A stretch of 64,000 nucleotides of DNA from Sphingobacterium humi. GTDB lineage: Bacteria; Bacteroidota; Bacteroidia; Sphingobacteriales; Sphingobacteriaceae. Both the position numbers and the translations under genes were made by a program. The notes below the pieces were generated by a model. It searched no databases, was not told where the DNA came from, and was given only the letters and a program-made list of their open reading frames with translations. The stretch is taken from assembly GCF_009768885.1 (NCBI RefSeq), contig NZ_WSQA01000005.1, positions 268,182 through 332,181 on the forward strand, in the 5' to 3' direction. Numbering within the stretch: the first letter of the stretch is position 1; each line of letters starts with the position of its first letter. Of the stretch, positions 56,857-64,000 are shown piece by piece.

Positions 56857-57429
56857 ATGCAAAGATATTGCCTCATTCTTTTGTTTTTGTTCAGTGTCTT
56901 GCTTTCCTTGGCGCAAGAGCAGCCAACCAAAGCCTCCAACAGCTTTCCGGGAAAGTCCTTTTCCTTGCGTACAAACCTTCCGACCTGGTTGCTGGCGATG
57001 CCTAGCCTCGGAATCGAATACAAGACCAGCGATCGGACGGCCCTTATCGTCGATGGGGTTTATGCGCATTGGAATTTCAAGCGTAAAGAAGCCGATCGGT
57101 TTTGGCATTTCTGGAATGTTGCTCCCCAGGTTCGGCGTTATGTGAATGCGGACTGTAGCACCTATGTGGGCCTGCAGTATAGCATGGGCCGGTATAACCT
57201 ATCCAGCCAGCAGGGGGAATACCTGGGCGGTGGTTTTACCTTCGGTAAGCAGTACTATGCGGGTAAGAACCTGCTGATAGACCTGGGTTTGAGCTTAGGC
57301 TACCTAAAAATCAGTACGCGCGAAAGCTATCGGCAGATCGACGGAGAGTTTTACCGAAACAAGAGCAAACAGAATCGAAACTATTATGGCCCGACCAGTC
57401 TGTCGGTGAACTTGGTCCGTAAATTTTAA
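56857..57429 (+). CDS. DUF3575 family outer-membrane-type protein
   Basis: This 190-aa protein has a signal peptide (residues 1-20, LLFLFSVLLSLAQ) and a DUF3575 pattern: SLRTNLPTWLLAMPSLGIEY, WNVAPQVRRYV, YVGLQYSMGRYN, and a C-terminal VRKF ending as in beta-barrels. DUF3575 genes regularly accompany Mfa/FimA-type fimbrial clusters of Bacteroidota. It probably forms a small outer-membrane barrel that helps fimbrial assembly; this role is inferred from the neighbourhood. The next gene follows after 13 bases. Confidence 0.85.
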   Translation: MQRYCLILLFLFSVLLSLAQEQPTKASNSFPGKSFSLRTNLPTWLLAMPSLGIEYKTSDRTALIVDGVYAHWNFKRKEADRFWHFWNVAPQVRRYVNADCSTYVGLQYSMGRYNLSSQQGEYLGGGFTFGKQYYAGKNLLIDLGLSLGYLKISTRESYRQIDGEFYRNKSKQNRNYYGPTSLSVNLVRKF

Positions 57430-57442
57430 ACAGGCTATCAAA

Positions 57443-58282
57443 ATGAAGAATTGTATGAAAAGAATACGCTACGTCCTATTATATTCCATGTTGCTGCTCA
57501 GTCTGCTGGGTTGTAAGACACGGACGGACCTGGTTGATTTTGGAGAGATCAGCCTGATTACCGATTGGACCCGTCGGATGGCGGAGCTTTCCGTTCCGGC
57601 CAGCTATACGGTGAAGATCGGCGAGCAGCTGCTGACTTTTTCGGGCAGCACGAACCCTTTACCGGAGCTGCTGCCGGGCAATTACCCGCTGCTGGCCTAT
57701 AATACGGCCGAGGGAATCACCGTGAACCATAGCCTGGCGAGCGTTGCGCTGCAAAATGGGCTGCTCAGCCCGCAACCGGGCTGGTTGTTTTCGGCTAGGG
57801 GCAGCATCCAGGTGCAGAACAATAAAACAGAAAGTGTTACCCTGCAGATGCAGCAGCAGGTCCGCTTGTTGAAAATTACCTTAACGCCAACTGGTGGCAC
57901 GGCGGGTCGGTTGACGGGCATCCAGGCGACCCTGACGGGCCTTGCCGGCAGCTGGGATTTGGCGGAAGAGAAACCCGCAGGTTTGGCGCTGTCCGTTCCG
58001 CTGCAGTTCGCCAAGCAGGCCAACGGCAGCTGGCAGGCAGAAGTGCGGCTGCTGGGTATTATAGGCGCCAAGCAGGAGCTGCGCGGGACGCTGCATTTCC
58101 AGGACGGCAATCCGGTCGATCTGGCCTTGGAGTCGGACCTATCGAAAGATCTGGCCGGTTTTAATACGGACAAACATATTCCCATGAGCCTGAATGCCAC
58201 GATGGAAACCTATACCGAGGCCGGTTTTAGCATCCGCATCAACGATTGGAAAAGAGAAACAGAAACAGGTACAGCTAATTAA
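57443..58282 (+). CDS. DUF5119/Mfa2-like fimbrial anchor lipoprotein
   Basis: This 279-aa lipoprotein has a lipobox at LLGC (Cys 24; second possible start at 57455) and the DUF5119-type layout: GEISLITDWTRRM at the start of the mature part, LLPGNYPLLAYN, then a second beta-sandwich half. Proteins of this kind (Mfa2, FimB) anchor the fimbrial shaft in the outer membrane and limit its length. Codon use is GC-rich (ctg, ggc, acc), unlike the AT-rich defence operon, and this holds for the cluster behind it. Confidence 0.82.
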   Translation: MKNCMKRIRYVLLYSMLLLSLLGCKTRTDLVDFGEISLITDWTRRMAELSVPASYTVKIGEQLLTFSGSTNPLPELLPGNYPLLAYNTAEGITVNHSLASVALQNGLLSPQPGWLFSARGSIQVQNNKTESVTLQMQQQVRLLKITLTPTGGTAGRLTGIQATLTGLAGSWDLAEEKPAGLALSVPLQFAKQANGSWQAEVRLLGIIGAKQELRGTLHFQDGNPVDLALESDLSKDLAGFNTDKHIPMSLNATMETYTEAGFSIRINDWKRETETGTAN

Positions 58283-58309
58283 AAGCGAAGCTTGGCAAAA
58301 TGATACGAT

Positions 58310-59977
58310 ATGAAAACAAGAACGAGATATTATATTTTCATCCTGCTGCTGCTGTTTTTTGCAGGATGTAAGCAGCTGGAGGTTCCTGAAGTTTCGGATG
58401 ATTCGCCGGCGCTGGAATTTACGGCGAGCATCGGTCCGCAGTTCCGGGCAACGGGCACCCAGTGGGCCGATGGCGATGGGCTTGGCGTTTATGTGTTGAA
58501 TGCGGCGGGTGGCCAGGCTATCAGTAACAACAGGTTGTTCAGCTATTTGGCAGGCAGCCAGAAGTTTAGCGCCGCCAGCGGACAGGAAATCTATTATCCG
58601 AATACAGGGCAGGTCACGATTCATGCCTACCATCCTTATCGCAATATACCTGTGGGTGGAACTGTTTTTGATTTTTCGCAGCAGGGCAGCCCGCAGGATA
58701 TCGATCTGTTGAGGGCAGAGAAAACTGGTGTTTCTAAGAGCAGTGCGCCTATAGATCTTGCGTTTAGCCATGCCTTTTCCAAGCTTAGCTTCAACTTGAT
58801 TGCCGGGCAGGGAATCAGTGCGACAGAGCTGCAAACGGCAAGTATTTCCTTAAAGAACTTTGTGAAAAGCTATACCCTACTGGATCATGCTAATTTTCAG
58901 GTAGATAAAACAGTTAGCAATCAAGAGTTTGCAGTGCCTAGTTCGAAAACAGCGATAGTCTATCCCAATGCTACCGATAAAACAGGGCAGGAGGAGTTCC
59001 TGGTCCGTATAGGCACTAAAACCTGGAGCTATAGCCTCAAAGCCAGCGACCGCTTTGAAAAAGGCTATGCCTATACCTATAACATCACGATCAACGCAAA
59101 GGAAATCCAGGTTGCGCAGGCGGCTATTAATCCATGGACGGAGGTGACAGCGGTAAACAATACCGGGTCCTTTGATCCGCATAGCCTAGGGCTGGTCTAT
59201 ATTCCTCCCGGCGTTTTTCAGATGGGAAGTCTGGATACGGATTCCGATGCACATGTGAATGAGAAACCGCGTCATTGGGTGAAGATAGCGAAGGGCTTTT
59301 ATATGAGTAAGTATGAAATTACGATTTCCCAGTACTGCGACTTTCTAAATGCTACGCAGGCGAAAGGACAAAATAAGATTTTTTTTATCATGAGTCTCCC
59401 ACTGAATGGAAAAACTGTGCATGGTTTTCTTGTGGATTCAAATGGTGGCAACACGCCTCTGTGGAATTCGAGTTTGGAAAAATGGGAGCCTCCAGCAGGA
59501 TGGGAGAATTTTCCGGTTACTCTTGTCAGCTTTGATGGTGCGCTAGCCTATGCAAAATGGGCCGGTGGCACACTTCCTTCGGAGGCGCAGTGGGAATATG
59601 CTTGCCGTGCCGGTAGCAGTGCCACCTGGCCTTTTGGAGATGATGCTACCCTCTTAGGAGACTATGCTTGGATAATGGCTAATTCCGGAGGGAACCCTTC
59701 AGCTGTTGGGTTAAAGAAACCCAATGCTTGGGGACTGTACGATATACTTGGAAATGTTGCGGAGTGGTGTATGGATGTTGGAACTTATCCTGCAGCAGCT
59801 AATACCGAAATTACCCCTATCATTTATGATGATAAAGCTAGAATAGGTAATAATTACCAAAGATTTAGAGGAAATAGCTTTTTGGGCACCTCAACCACGA
59901 AACCAGCTGCTCGCGGATTTAATCTTAGAAATGGTTTTCATAATGTTCGTGGTTTTCGCATCATCGTAGCTCCCTAA
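58310..59977 (+). CDS. Fimbrillin-like lipoprotein fused to FGE/SUMF-type domain (555 aa)
   Basis: The lipobox is FAGC (Cys 20). Residues about 35-280 form a fimbrillin (Mfa-like) module: GQEIYYPNTGQVTIHAYHPY and FSHAFSKLSFNL match the same segments of the downstream fimbrillins. Residues about 293-555 form an FGE/SUMF domain of the C-type-lectin-like fold: YIPPGVFQMGS, FYMSKYEITISQYCDFL, GGTLPSEAQWEYACRAG, NAWGLYDILGNVAEW, FRGNSF and GFRIIVAP. The pair of cysteines of the formylglycine-generating active site near the C-terminus is absent, so binding rather than catalysis is likely. I read it as a fimbrial tip adhesin; that is inference. Confidence 0.85.
   Translation: MKTRTRYYIFILLLLFFAGCKQLEVPEVSDDSPALEFTASIGPQFRATGTQWADGDGLGVYVLNAAGGQAISNNRLFSYLAGSQKFSAASGQEIYYPNTGQVTIHAYHPYRNIPVGGTVFDFSQQGSPQDIDLLRAEKTGVSKSSAPIDLAFSHAFSKLSFNLIAGQGISATELQTASISLKNFVKSYTLLDHANFQVDKTVSNQEFAVPSSKTAIVYPNATDKTGQEEFLVRIGTKTWSYSLKASDRFEKGYAYTYNITINAKEIQVAQAAINPWTEVTAVNNTGSFDPHSLGLVYIPPGVFQMGSLDTDSDAHVNEKPRHWVKIAKGFYMSKYEITISQYCDFLNATQAKGQNKIFFIMSLPLNGKTVHGFLVDSNGGNTPLWNSSLEKWEPPAGWENFPVTLVSFDGALAYAKWAGGTLPSEAQWEYACRAGSSATWPFGDDATLLGDYAWIMANSGGNPSAVGLKKPNAWGLYDILGNVAEWCMDVGTYPAAANTEITPIIYDDKARIGNNYQRFRGNSFLGTSTTKPAARGFNLRNGFHNVRGFRIIVAP
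59564..59601 (+). repeat. 38-bp block identical to 61322-61359
   Basis: This 38-base segment of the first fimbrillin-FGE gene is identical to 61322-61359 in the second. It codes for the GGTLPSEAQWEYA framework of the FGE domain. Adjacent segments differ strongly, so conserved framework and diverged loops alternate. Confidence 0.85.
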
Positions 59978-60007
59978 CCCATCCAAAGCCTAATAAAACA
60001 TGAAATA

Positions 60008-61744
60008 ATGAATATGTTGAAACGATATAAAGTGTTACTGCCAGGTCTTTTGCTGCTGCTGTTCTCCTGTAAGCAGGATGGGCTGGCTCCCGATACTATT
60101 GTGAAATCAGGCAGCGGCAATATCCGCTTGCAGACCAACATTGTGCAGAAGGCTAAGCACTATGATCTCGGGGAAAAGCTTACGCTGCGGGGCAGCGATC
60201 GGCAGGAGATGGGCTCGGGAAAGTTGGCGCTGAATCCGCCAAGCTCGGCCGCAGATTTTGTAAATCAGTTTAGCGCGGGCGATCAGATCGGTGTTTTTAT
60301 GGTTGCTGCCGGGGAGAACCTGGCAGCCACGGGCAACCTGCTGCAGAACGTGGCATTTACCTACGATGGCAGCAGCTGGAGCAGCAATGCTGCCTGGCCT
60401 GGGGGCGGTAGCTTCGATGTGTATGCCTACTACCCGTATAATAGCATGTTGAGCAATGCCTTGGATGCCTTTTTTGCGGTGCAGAGCGATCAGTCGAAAT
60501 GGGCAAACTTCCAGAAAAGCGACTTGATGTGGGCCAAGGCCAGCAGCGTTCAGGGCGGTACGGCGGTGAACCTGACTTTTGCGCACCTGCTATCGCTCTT
60601 GCAGGTAGATATGGACCCCGGAAACTATACAGGAGGACCAGATGAGCACCTGGATGTGCAGCTGTTCCAGCTGAGCAACGAAGGGCGCCTGAATTTAGCG
60701 ACAGGGACATTTACGGTGACGAATAATAGCCGCCCTACTATCCGCATGTACCGGGTGGAGGAGCCTAGCAATAACACAAGCTTTACCTACCGGGCCTTGC
60801 TGCCCTCGCAGACCCTTGCTGCCGGCAAGCAGCTCTTGCTGCTGAACAATGGCCCGCAGTCTATGGGCAGAACGCAGCCTACCGAGTTGCCCCTGCTGCA
60901 GGGTGCGGCACATCATTTTGCCGTGAAGGAGGTGCATAGCTTAATGAAATGGGTGTATATTCCGCCCGGTATCTTCCCCATGGGTAGTCCGGATACGGAT
61001 CCGAATGCACTAGCGATTGAGAAATCGCGTCATTGGGTGAAGGTAGAGAAGGGCTTTTATATGAGTAAATATGAAACGACGGTTGCCCAATACTGCGACT
61101 TTCTAAATGCAACGCAGGTTAAAGGGCAATATGCTAGCGATTATTTTGTTAATCTTCCGCTGAACGGAAACAATATGATAGGAGTTAATTCGAGTAATCA
61201 GATTTCAAATTCTGTTCGATGGAATTCGGGTGTGGAGAAATGGGAGCCAGCAGCTGGAAGTGGGAATTTACCGCTTGGCCAAGTCAGCTTTTTTGGCGCA
61301 TTCGCCTATGCGCAATGGGCAGGTGGCACACTTCCTTCGGAGGCGCAGTGGGAATATGCCAGTCGTGCCGGAACGGAGACGATATGGTTTTTTGCTGATG
61401 TCCCTGCACTCTTAGGAGATTATGCTTGGACAGTTGAGAATTCCGACTTGGTTCCTCAGGACGTGGGTATAAAAAAACCTAATGCTTGGGGACTTTATGA
61501 TAGCTATGGAAGTGTTTGGGAATGGTGTATTTATGTTGGAGCTTATCCAACTAATGAAAACGATTATCCTAAAACTAACCCTAAAATTTATAATGTCAAT
61601 GCCAATATTACTCCTAGTTCTCAAGCCCTTCGAGGGGGAAGTTATTATGATTCTCAATTCAAGGCAAGATCTGCAGCTAGACTAGTGAACCCTGCTCTCT
61701 TATTGGGGCCTCAAATAGGCTTCCGTATGATCATTACTCCCTAA
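60008..61744 (+). CDS. Fimbrillin-like lipoprotein fused to FGE/SUMF-type domain (578 aa)
   Basis: This is a tandem paralogue of the 555-aa gene with the same architecture: lipobox FSC (Cys 21), a fimbrillin module (about 30-310, with AGDQIGVFMVAAGENL and VYAYYPYN), and an FGE-type domain from about residue 316 (YIPPGIFPMGSPD, FYMSKYETTVAQYCDFL, GGTLPSEAQWEYASRAG, NAWGLYDSYGSVWEW, LRGGSYY, GFRMIITP). No catalytic cysteine pair is present. Its FGE part is close to that of the neighbour in framework segments but quite different in the 350-400 loop and in the C-terminal loops, as expected for proteins with different ligands. The fimbrillin module has diverged further. Confidence 0.85.
   Translation: MNMLKRYKVLLPGLLLLLFSCKQDGLAPDTIVKSGSGNIRLQTNIVQKAKHYDLGEKLTLRGSDRQEMGSGKLALNPPSSAADFVNQFSAGDQIGVFMVAAGENLAATGNLLQNVAFTYDGSSWSSNAAWPGGGSFDVYAYYPYNSMLSNALDAFFAVQSDQSKWANFQKSDLMWAKASSVQGGTAVNLTFAHLLSLLQVDMDPGNYTGGPDEHLDVQLFQLSNEGRLNLATGTFTVTNNSRPTIRMYRVEEPSNNTSFTYRALLPSQTLAAGKQLLLLNNGPQSMGRTQPTELPLLQGAAHHFAVKEVHSLMKWVYIPPGIFPMGSPDTDPNALAIEKSRHWVKVEKGFYMSKYETTVAQYCDFLNATQVKGQYASDYFVNLPLNGNNMIGVNSSNQISNSVRWNSGVEKWEPAAGSGNLPLGQVSFFGAFAYAQWAGGTLPSEAQWEYASRAGTETIWFFADVPALLGDYAWTVENSDLVPQDVGIKKPNAWGLYDSYGSVWEWCIYVGAYPTNENDYPKTNPKIYNVNANITPSSQALRGGSYYDSQFKARSAARLVNPALLLGPQIGFRMIITP
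61322..61359 (+). repeat. 38-bp block identical to 59564-59601
   Basis: This is the second copy of the identical framework block described at 59564-59601, within the second fimbrillin-FGE gene. Confidence 0.85.
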
Positions 61745-61795
61745 TCGCCATTTAAAAGCATTTTACAAAATATAAACACATAAAATAAAAAAAAT

Positions 61796-62707
61796 ATGAA
61801 AACAGCACTTCTATCTAGCCTAGCCCTTACAGCCGTTTTATTCGCTTCTTGTACAAAGGAAAAGGGGCGCGTGGAAGATCAGGCTATCCAGTTTGATGCG
61901 CGCATCAATCAGCAAAAGGCCACCTCGAGTGGTTCGGGTTTATTGTCGACAAGTTGGTCGGCCAATGATAAGATCGGTATTTTTATGCTAGACCAGGGAA
62001 GCAATACGGTTTCGGGAGGTCATGCCAACCGGGCCTATAGCTATGTGGGTAGCGCCTTTACTCCGGATGCCGGGCAGGAAATCTATTACCCCGTTTCAGA
62101 CAGCAAGGTCGACTTTATTGCCTATTATCCGTTTAAGGCAGGTTCGGCCATAGGGACGCCTTTTCCGATTTCGGTGGCAAGCCAAACAGACCTGGGTGCT
62201 ATCGACGTGCTCTGGGTAAAGTCTACGAATGGTACTACCGGTTTCAACAAGAGCGCTACGGCGCCGGTTCCCTTGGCCTTTGACCATAAGCTTAGTAAAA
62301 TTGTGATCAATACCAGTGCCGGCGCAGGCCTGAGTGGCGCAGCAGGCGATTGGACCAGCATGGCCGTAAAGATTAAGGGCATGAATAGCACAGCCGTATT
62401 AGACCTGGCTACAGGAGTTGTATCGGGGAATGCCGCTCCGCTGGATATTACGCCTTTTGTGCGCAGCGCTGGAGCGAAGTATGAGGCGATTGTATTGCCG
62501 GAGACTTTCACTGCTGCCGGTGCCGTGCAGATTACCTTCACTATTGGTGCGGACACCTATACCTGGAGCAGCCAGGCGAATGCAACATTTGAAGCAGGCA
62601 AGGAATATACCTATAATATTACGGTTAGCAAAACCGGGGTGAGCCTAGGTGCTGTTACCATTGTCGATTGGATAGCGGCACCAGCAGAAACAGGTATAGC
62701 GCTTTAA
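61796..62707 (+). CDS. Fimbrillin family lipoprotein (303 aa)
   Basis: The lipobox is FASC (Cys 19). The mature protein is a fimbrillin (Mfa-like) module: DARINQQKATSS, NDKIGIFMLDQGSN, GQEIYYPVSDSKVDFIAYYP, LAFDHKLSKIVINT and a C-terminal strand KEYTYNITVSKTGV. It is a likely structural or accessory fimbrial subunit, exported as a lipoprotein and matured on the surface. It is a close paralogue of the gene at 62977-63903 and follows the two fusion genes in the same direction. A terminator lies behind it, so the next fimbrillin is separately transcribed. Confidence 0.88.
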   Translation: MKTALLSSLALTAVLFASCTKEKGRVEDQAIQFDARINQQKATSSGSGLLSTSWSANDKIGIFMLDQGSNTVSGGHANRAYSYVGSAFTPDAGQEIYYPVSDSKVDFIAYYPFKAGSAIGTPFPISVASQTDLGAIDVLWVKSTNGTTGFNKSATAPVPLAFDHKLSKIVINTSAGAGLSGAAGDWTSMAVKIKGMNSTAVLDLATGVVSGNAAPLDITPFVRSAGAKYEAIVLPETFTAAGAVQITFTIGADTYTWSSQANATFEAGKEYTYNITVSKTGVSLGAVTIVDWIAAPAETGIAL

Positions 62708-62730
62708 TCGATTTTAAGGTTGGAGTAGCT

Positions 62731-62772
62731 AAAGGCTATTGGCATGATAAAGATGTCAATAGCCTTTTTTTT
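62731..62772 (+). terminator. Rho-independent terminator within fimbrial cluster
   Basis: AAAGGCTATTG (62731-62741) and CAATAGCCTTT (62757-62767) form an 11-pair stem followed by eight T. It separates the first five fimbrial genes from the last one. Confidence 0.85.
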
Positions 62773-62822
62773 ATAAAATACAAACTTAACGCTATGGTTA
62801 CATAGGTTTACCATTGCTGTGT

Positions 62823-62830
62823 TATATTTG
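62823..62830 (+). promoter_or_regulatory. Putative -7 promoter element for last fimbrillin
   Basis: TATATTTG matches TAnnTTTG. It lies about 150 bases before the fimbrillin start, which would give a long leader. It sits behind the terminator, supporting separate transcription of the gene at 62977. Confidence 0.45.
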
Positions 62831-62976
62831 CTTGAAACCAAAGTGGTTAACAGGATTATTGGAGTTTGTTTTACCAACCACTTATTTACTTCATCCGCTT
62901 TTTCTGTTCGCACTTTGTTAGCCTTTCTTCGCATTTTTTAATATCAATATTCACACATTAAATGAAAGGAACGAAC

Positions 62977-63903
62977 ATGAAAACAAAACTTTTAACGGCT
63001 CTAGCGCTATCAGTTGGTTTATTTATGTCTTGCAATAAAGATAGGGATGAACCGGAAAAGCAAGTCATTCACTTTGATGCACACATTAATCAGCAGGTTG
63101 CCACTAGTACAACAGGAGGTTCCCTAGTTACAAACTGGGAGAACAGCGATAAGATTGGTATATTTATGGTAAACCAAGGAACAAGTACCATTACTGAAGG
63201 TCATAGCAACCGAAGCTACACCTATGATGGTACCAGTTTTAAGCCCGATACGGGCAATGAAATGTTTTACCCCGTTTCGGATGCGCGTGTCGACTTTGTG
63301 GCGTATTATCCGCACAGTGCCGGCGCTGTCTTAGGGACAGCTTTAGCCATATCGGTAGCCAATCAGACTGATTTAGGGGCCATTGATTACCTCTGGGTAA
63401 AAGCAACCAATGGGACGACCGGATTTAACAAATCTACAGGTCCGAATGTACCTTTGAATTTTGATCATAAACTGTGCAAAATCGTCATTAACACCCTGCC
63501 TGGCGCTGGATTAACCACTTCAACTACGGGTTGGTCGACGATGGCCGTAACTATCAAAGGATTAAATACGACGGCCGTCATGGATTTATTCTCCGGCGTA
63601 GTTTCGGGAAATGCCGCTCCGGTTGATATCAGCCCTTTTGCGCGCACTGCGGGGGCGAAGTATGAAGCTATTGTGCTCCCAGAGACTTTTGCTGCTGCTG
63701 GCGCGGTGCAATTTACTTTTGCTATAGGCAGCGAAACCTATACCTGGAGTAGTCCTGCCAATGAAGCTTTTGCAGCAGGTTTAGAATATACCTATGATAT
63801 TACCATCAATAGGGTTGGGGTTACCCTGGCGACTGTTAGCATTAAAGATTGGGTAGCTGCACCCGATAAAACAGGGATCAAGCTGAATTCTTGGGGGGAA
63901 TAG
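62977..63903 (+). CDS. Fimbrillin family lipoprotein (308 aa)
   Basis: From the ATG at 62977 the product starts MKTKLLTALALSVGLFMSC, matching the start of its paralogue; the ATG at 62962 adds five residues and contains a purine-rich AAAGGA that may serve as ribosome site for the inner start. Mature segments DAHINQQVATST, NSDKIGIFMVNQG, GNEMFYPVSDARVDFVAYYP and NFDHKLCKIVINT align with the 303-aa fimbrillin along the full length. It has its own promoter and lies behind a terminator, so it can be expressed independently of the tip-like proteins. Confidence 0.88.
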   Translation: MKTKLLTALALSVGLFMSCNKDRDEPEKQVIHFDAHINQQVATSTTGGSLVTNWENSDKIGIFMVNQGTSTITEGHSNRSYTYDGTSFKPDTGNEMFYPVSDARVDFVAYYPHSAGAVLGTALAISVANQTDLGAIDYLWVKATNGTTGFNKSTGPNVPLNFDHKLCKIVINTLPGAGLTTSTTGWSTMAVTIKGLNTTAVMDLFSGVVSGNAAPVDISPFARTAGAKYEAIVLPETFAAAGAVQFTFAIGSETYTWSSPANEAFAAGLEYTYDITINRVGVTLATVSIKDWVAAPDKTGIKLNSWGE

Positions 63904-63943
63904 TAAAAATTTCCTAGTTTAGCATCTTTAAAGCCGAAATCCC

Positions 63944-64000
63944 TTGCAAGACGCCGAACGTAAATTACTATCCTTATTGATGCCCGAAGGACTTTTAGAA
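63944..64000 (+). mobile_element. Possible start of a transposase gene (ISAon1-like)
   Basis: From a TTG at 63944 (or the ATG at 63980) the frame is open to the window end and reads QDAERKLLSLLMPEGLLE. The segment LLxLLMPEGLLE resembles the first residues of ISAon1-type (ISL3-related) transposases of Bacteroidota, which often start with a short leader ORF. Only 19 codons are visible and the upstream TTTAGCATCTTTAAAG could be the IS end, so this is tentative. Confidence 0.4.

Noticed and set aside
56625..57023. 132-aa reverse-strand ORF overlapping the DUF3575 gene
   Set aside because: It overlaps the signal peptide region of a well-supported gene and shows no domain or signal.

Overview
The window looks like chromosome of a Bacteroidota member, most likely family Sphingobacteriaceae (Sphingobacterium or a close relative). 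The reasons are two SusC/SusD outer-membrane pairs, a FecI/FecR-type sigma/anti-sigma pair, a Mfa/fimbrillin-type fimbrial cluster, TAnnTTTG-type -7 promoter elements, and many lipoproteins with short signal peptides. The family assignment is inference from gene content; no 16S rRNA or tRNA gene was seen.

Left part (1-16145): an accessory, AT-rich region. It begins with a truncated lipoprotein gene and a minus-strand run of five small genes, two of them tandem paralogues that look like small DNA-binding proteins. After a 550-base AT-rich intergenic stretch with a nine-G tract comes a tightly packed plus-strand defence operon: hsdM, a rhuM-like gene, hsdS, a GIY-YIG-fold protein, a 145-aa protein that looks like an AAA ATPase without its Walker A loop, a GmrSD-type DUF262/DUF1524 restriction protein, hsdR, a membrane-anchored KAP P-loop NTPase, and a 298-aa protein of unknown function. 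A type I restriction-modification system thus carries six extra genes inside and behind it. This is the best candidate in the window for an undescribed composite defence system.

Middle part (16500-36200): a lipoprotein, two tandem DHFR/RibD-like reductases, then a nutrient or metabolite transport locus (FecI sigma factor, FecR anti-sigma, SusC with STN domain, SusD, ABC ATPase and two 470-aa ABC-2 permeases). A DEAD-box-like protein with eroded catalytic motifs and a second, unlinked SusC/SusD pair follow.

Housekeeping part (36200-55905): L,D-transpeptidase, pentapeptide-repeat protein, Crp/Fnr regulator, a long RluA-type pseudouridine synthase, aldo/keto reductase, Dps, ZIP transporter, two TPR proteins behind gyrA, serC-serA (serine synthesis), lysC-lysA (aspartate kinase and diaminopimelate decarboxylase), a small gene of unclear start, and clpB. 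Several strong hairpin terminators separate these units, including a perfect 50-base palindrome.

Right part (55906-64000): a repeat-bearing intergenic region, then a fimbrial cluster with visibly higher GC: a DUF3575 protein, a DUF5119/Mfa2-like lipoprotein, two large lipoproteins fusing a fimbrillin-like domain to a C-terminal FGE/SUMF-type (C-type-lectin-like) domain, and two plain fimbrillins. The two fusion genes share near-identical DNA blocks separated by strongly diverged loops, as expected of ligand-binding adhesin tips under diversifying pressure. The window ends in what looks like the start of a transposase gene.
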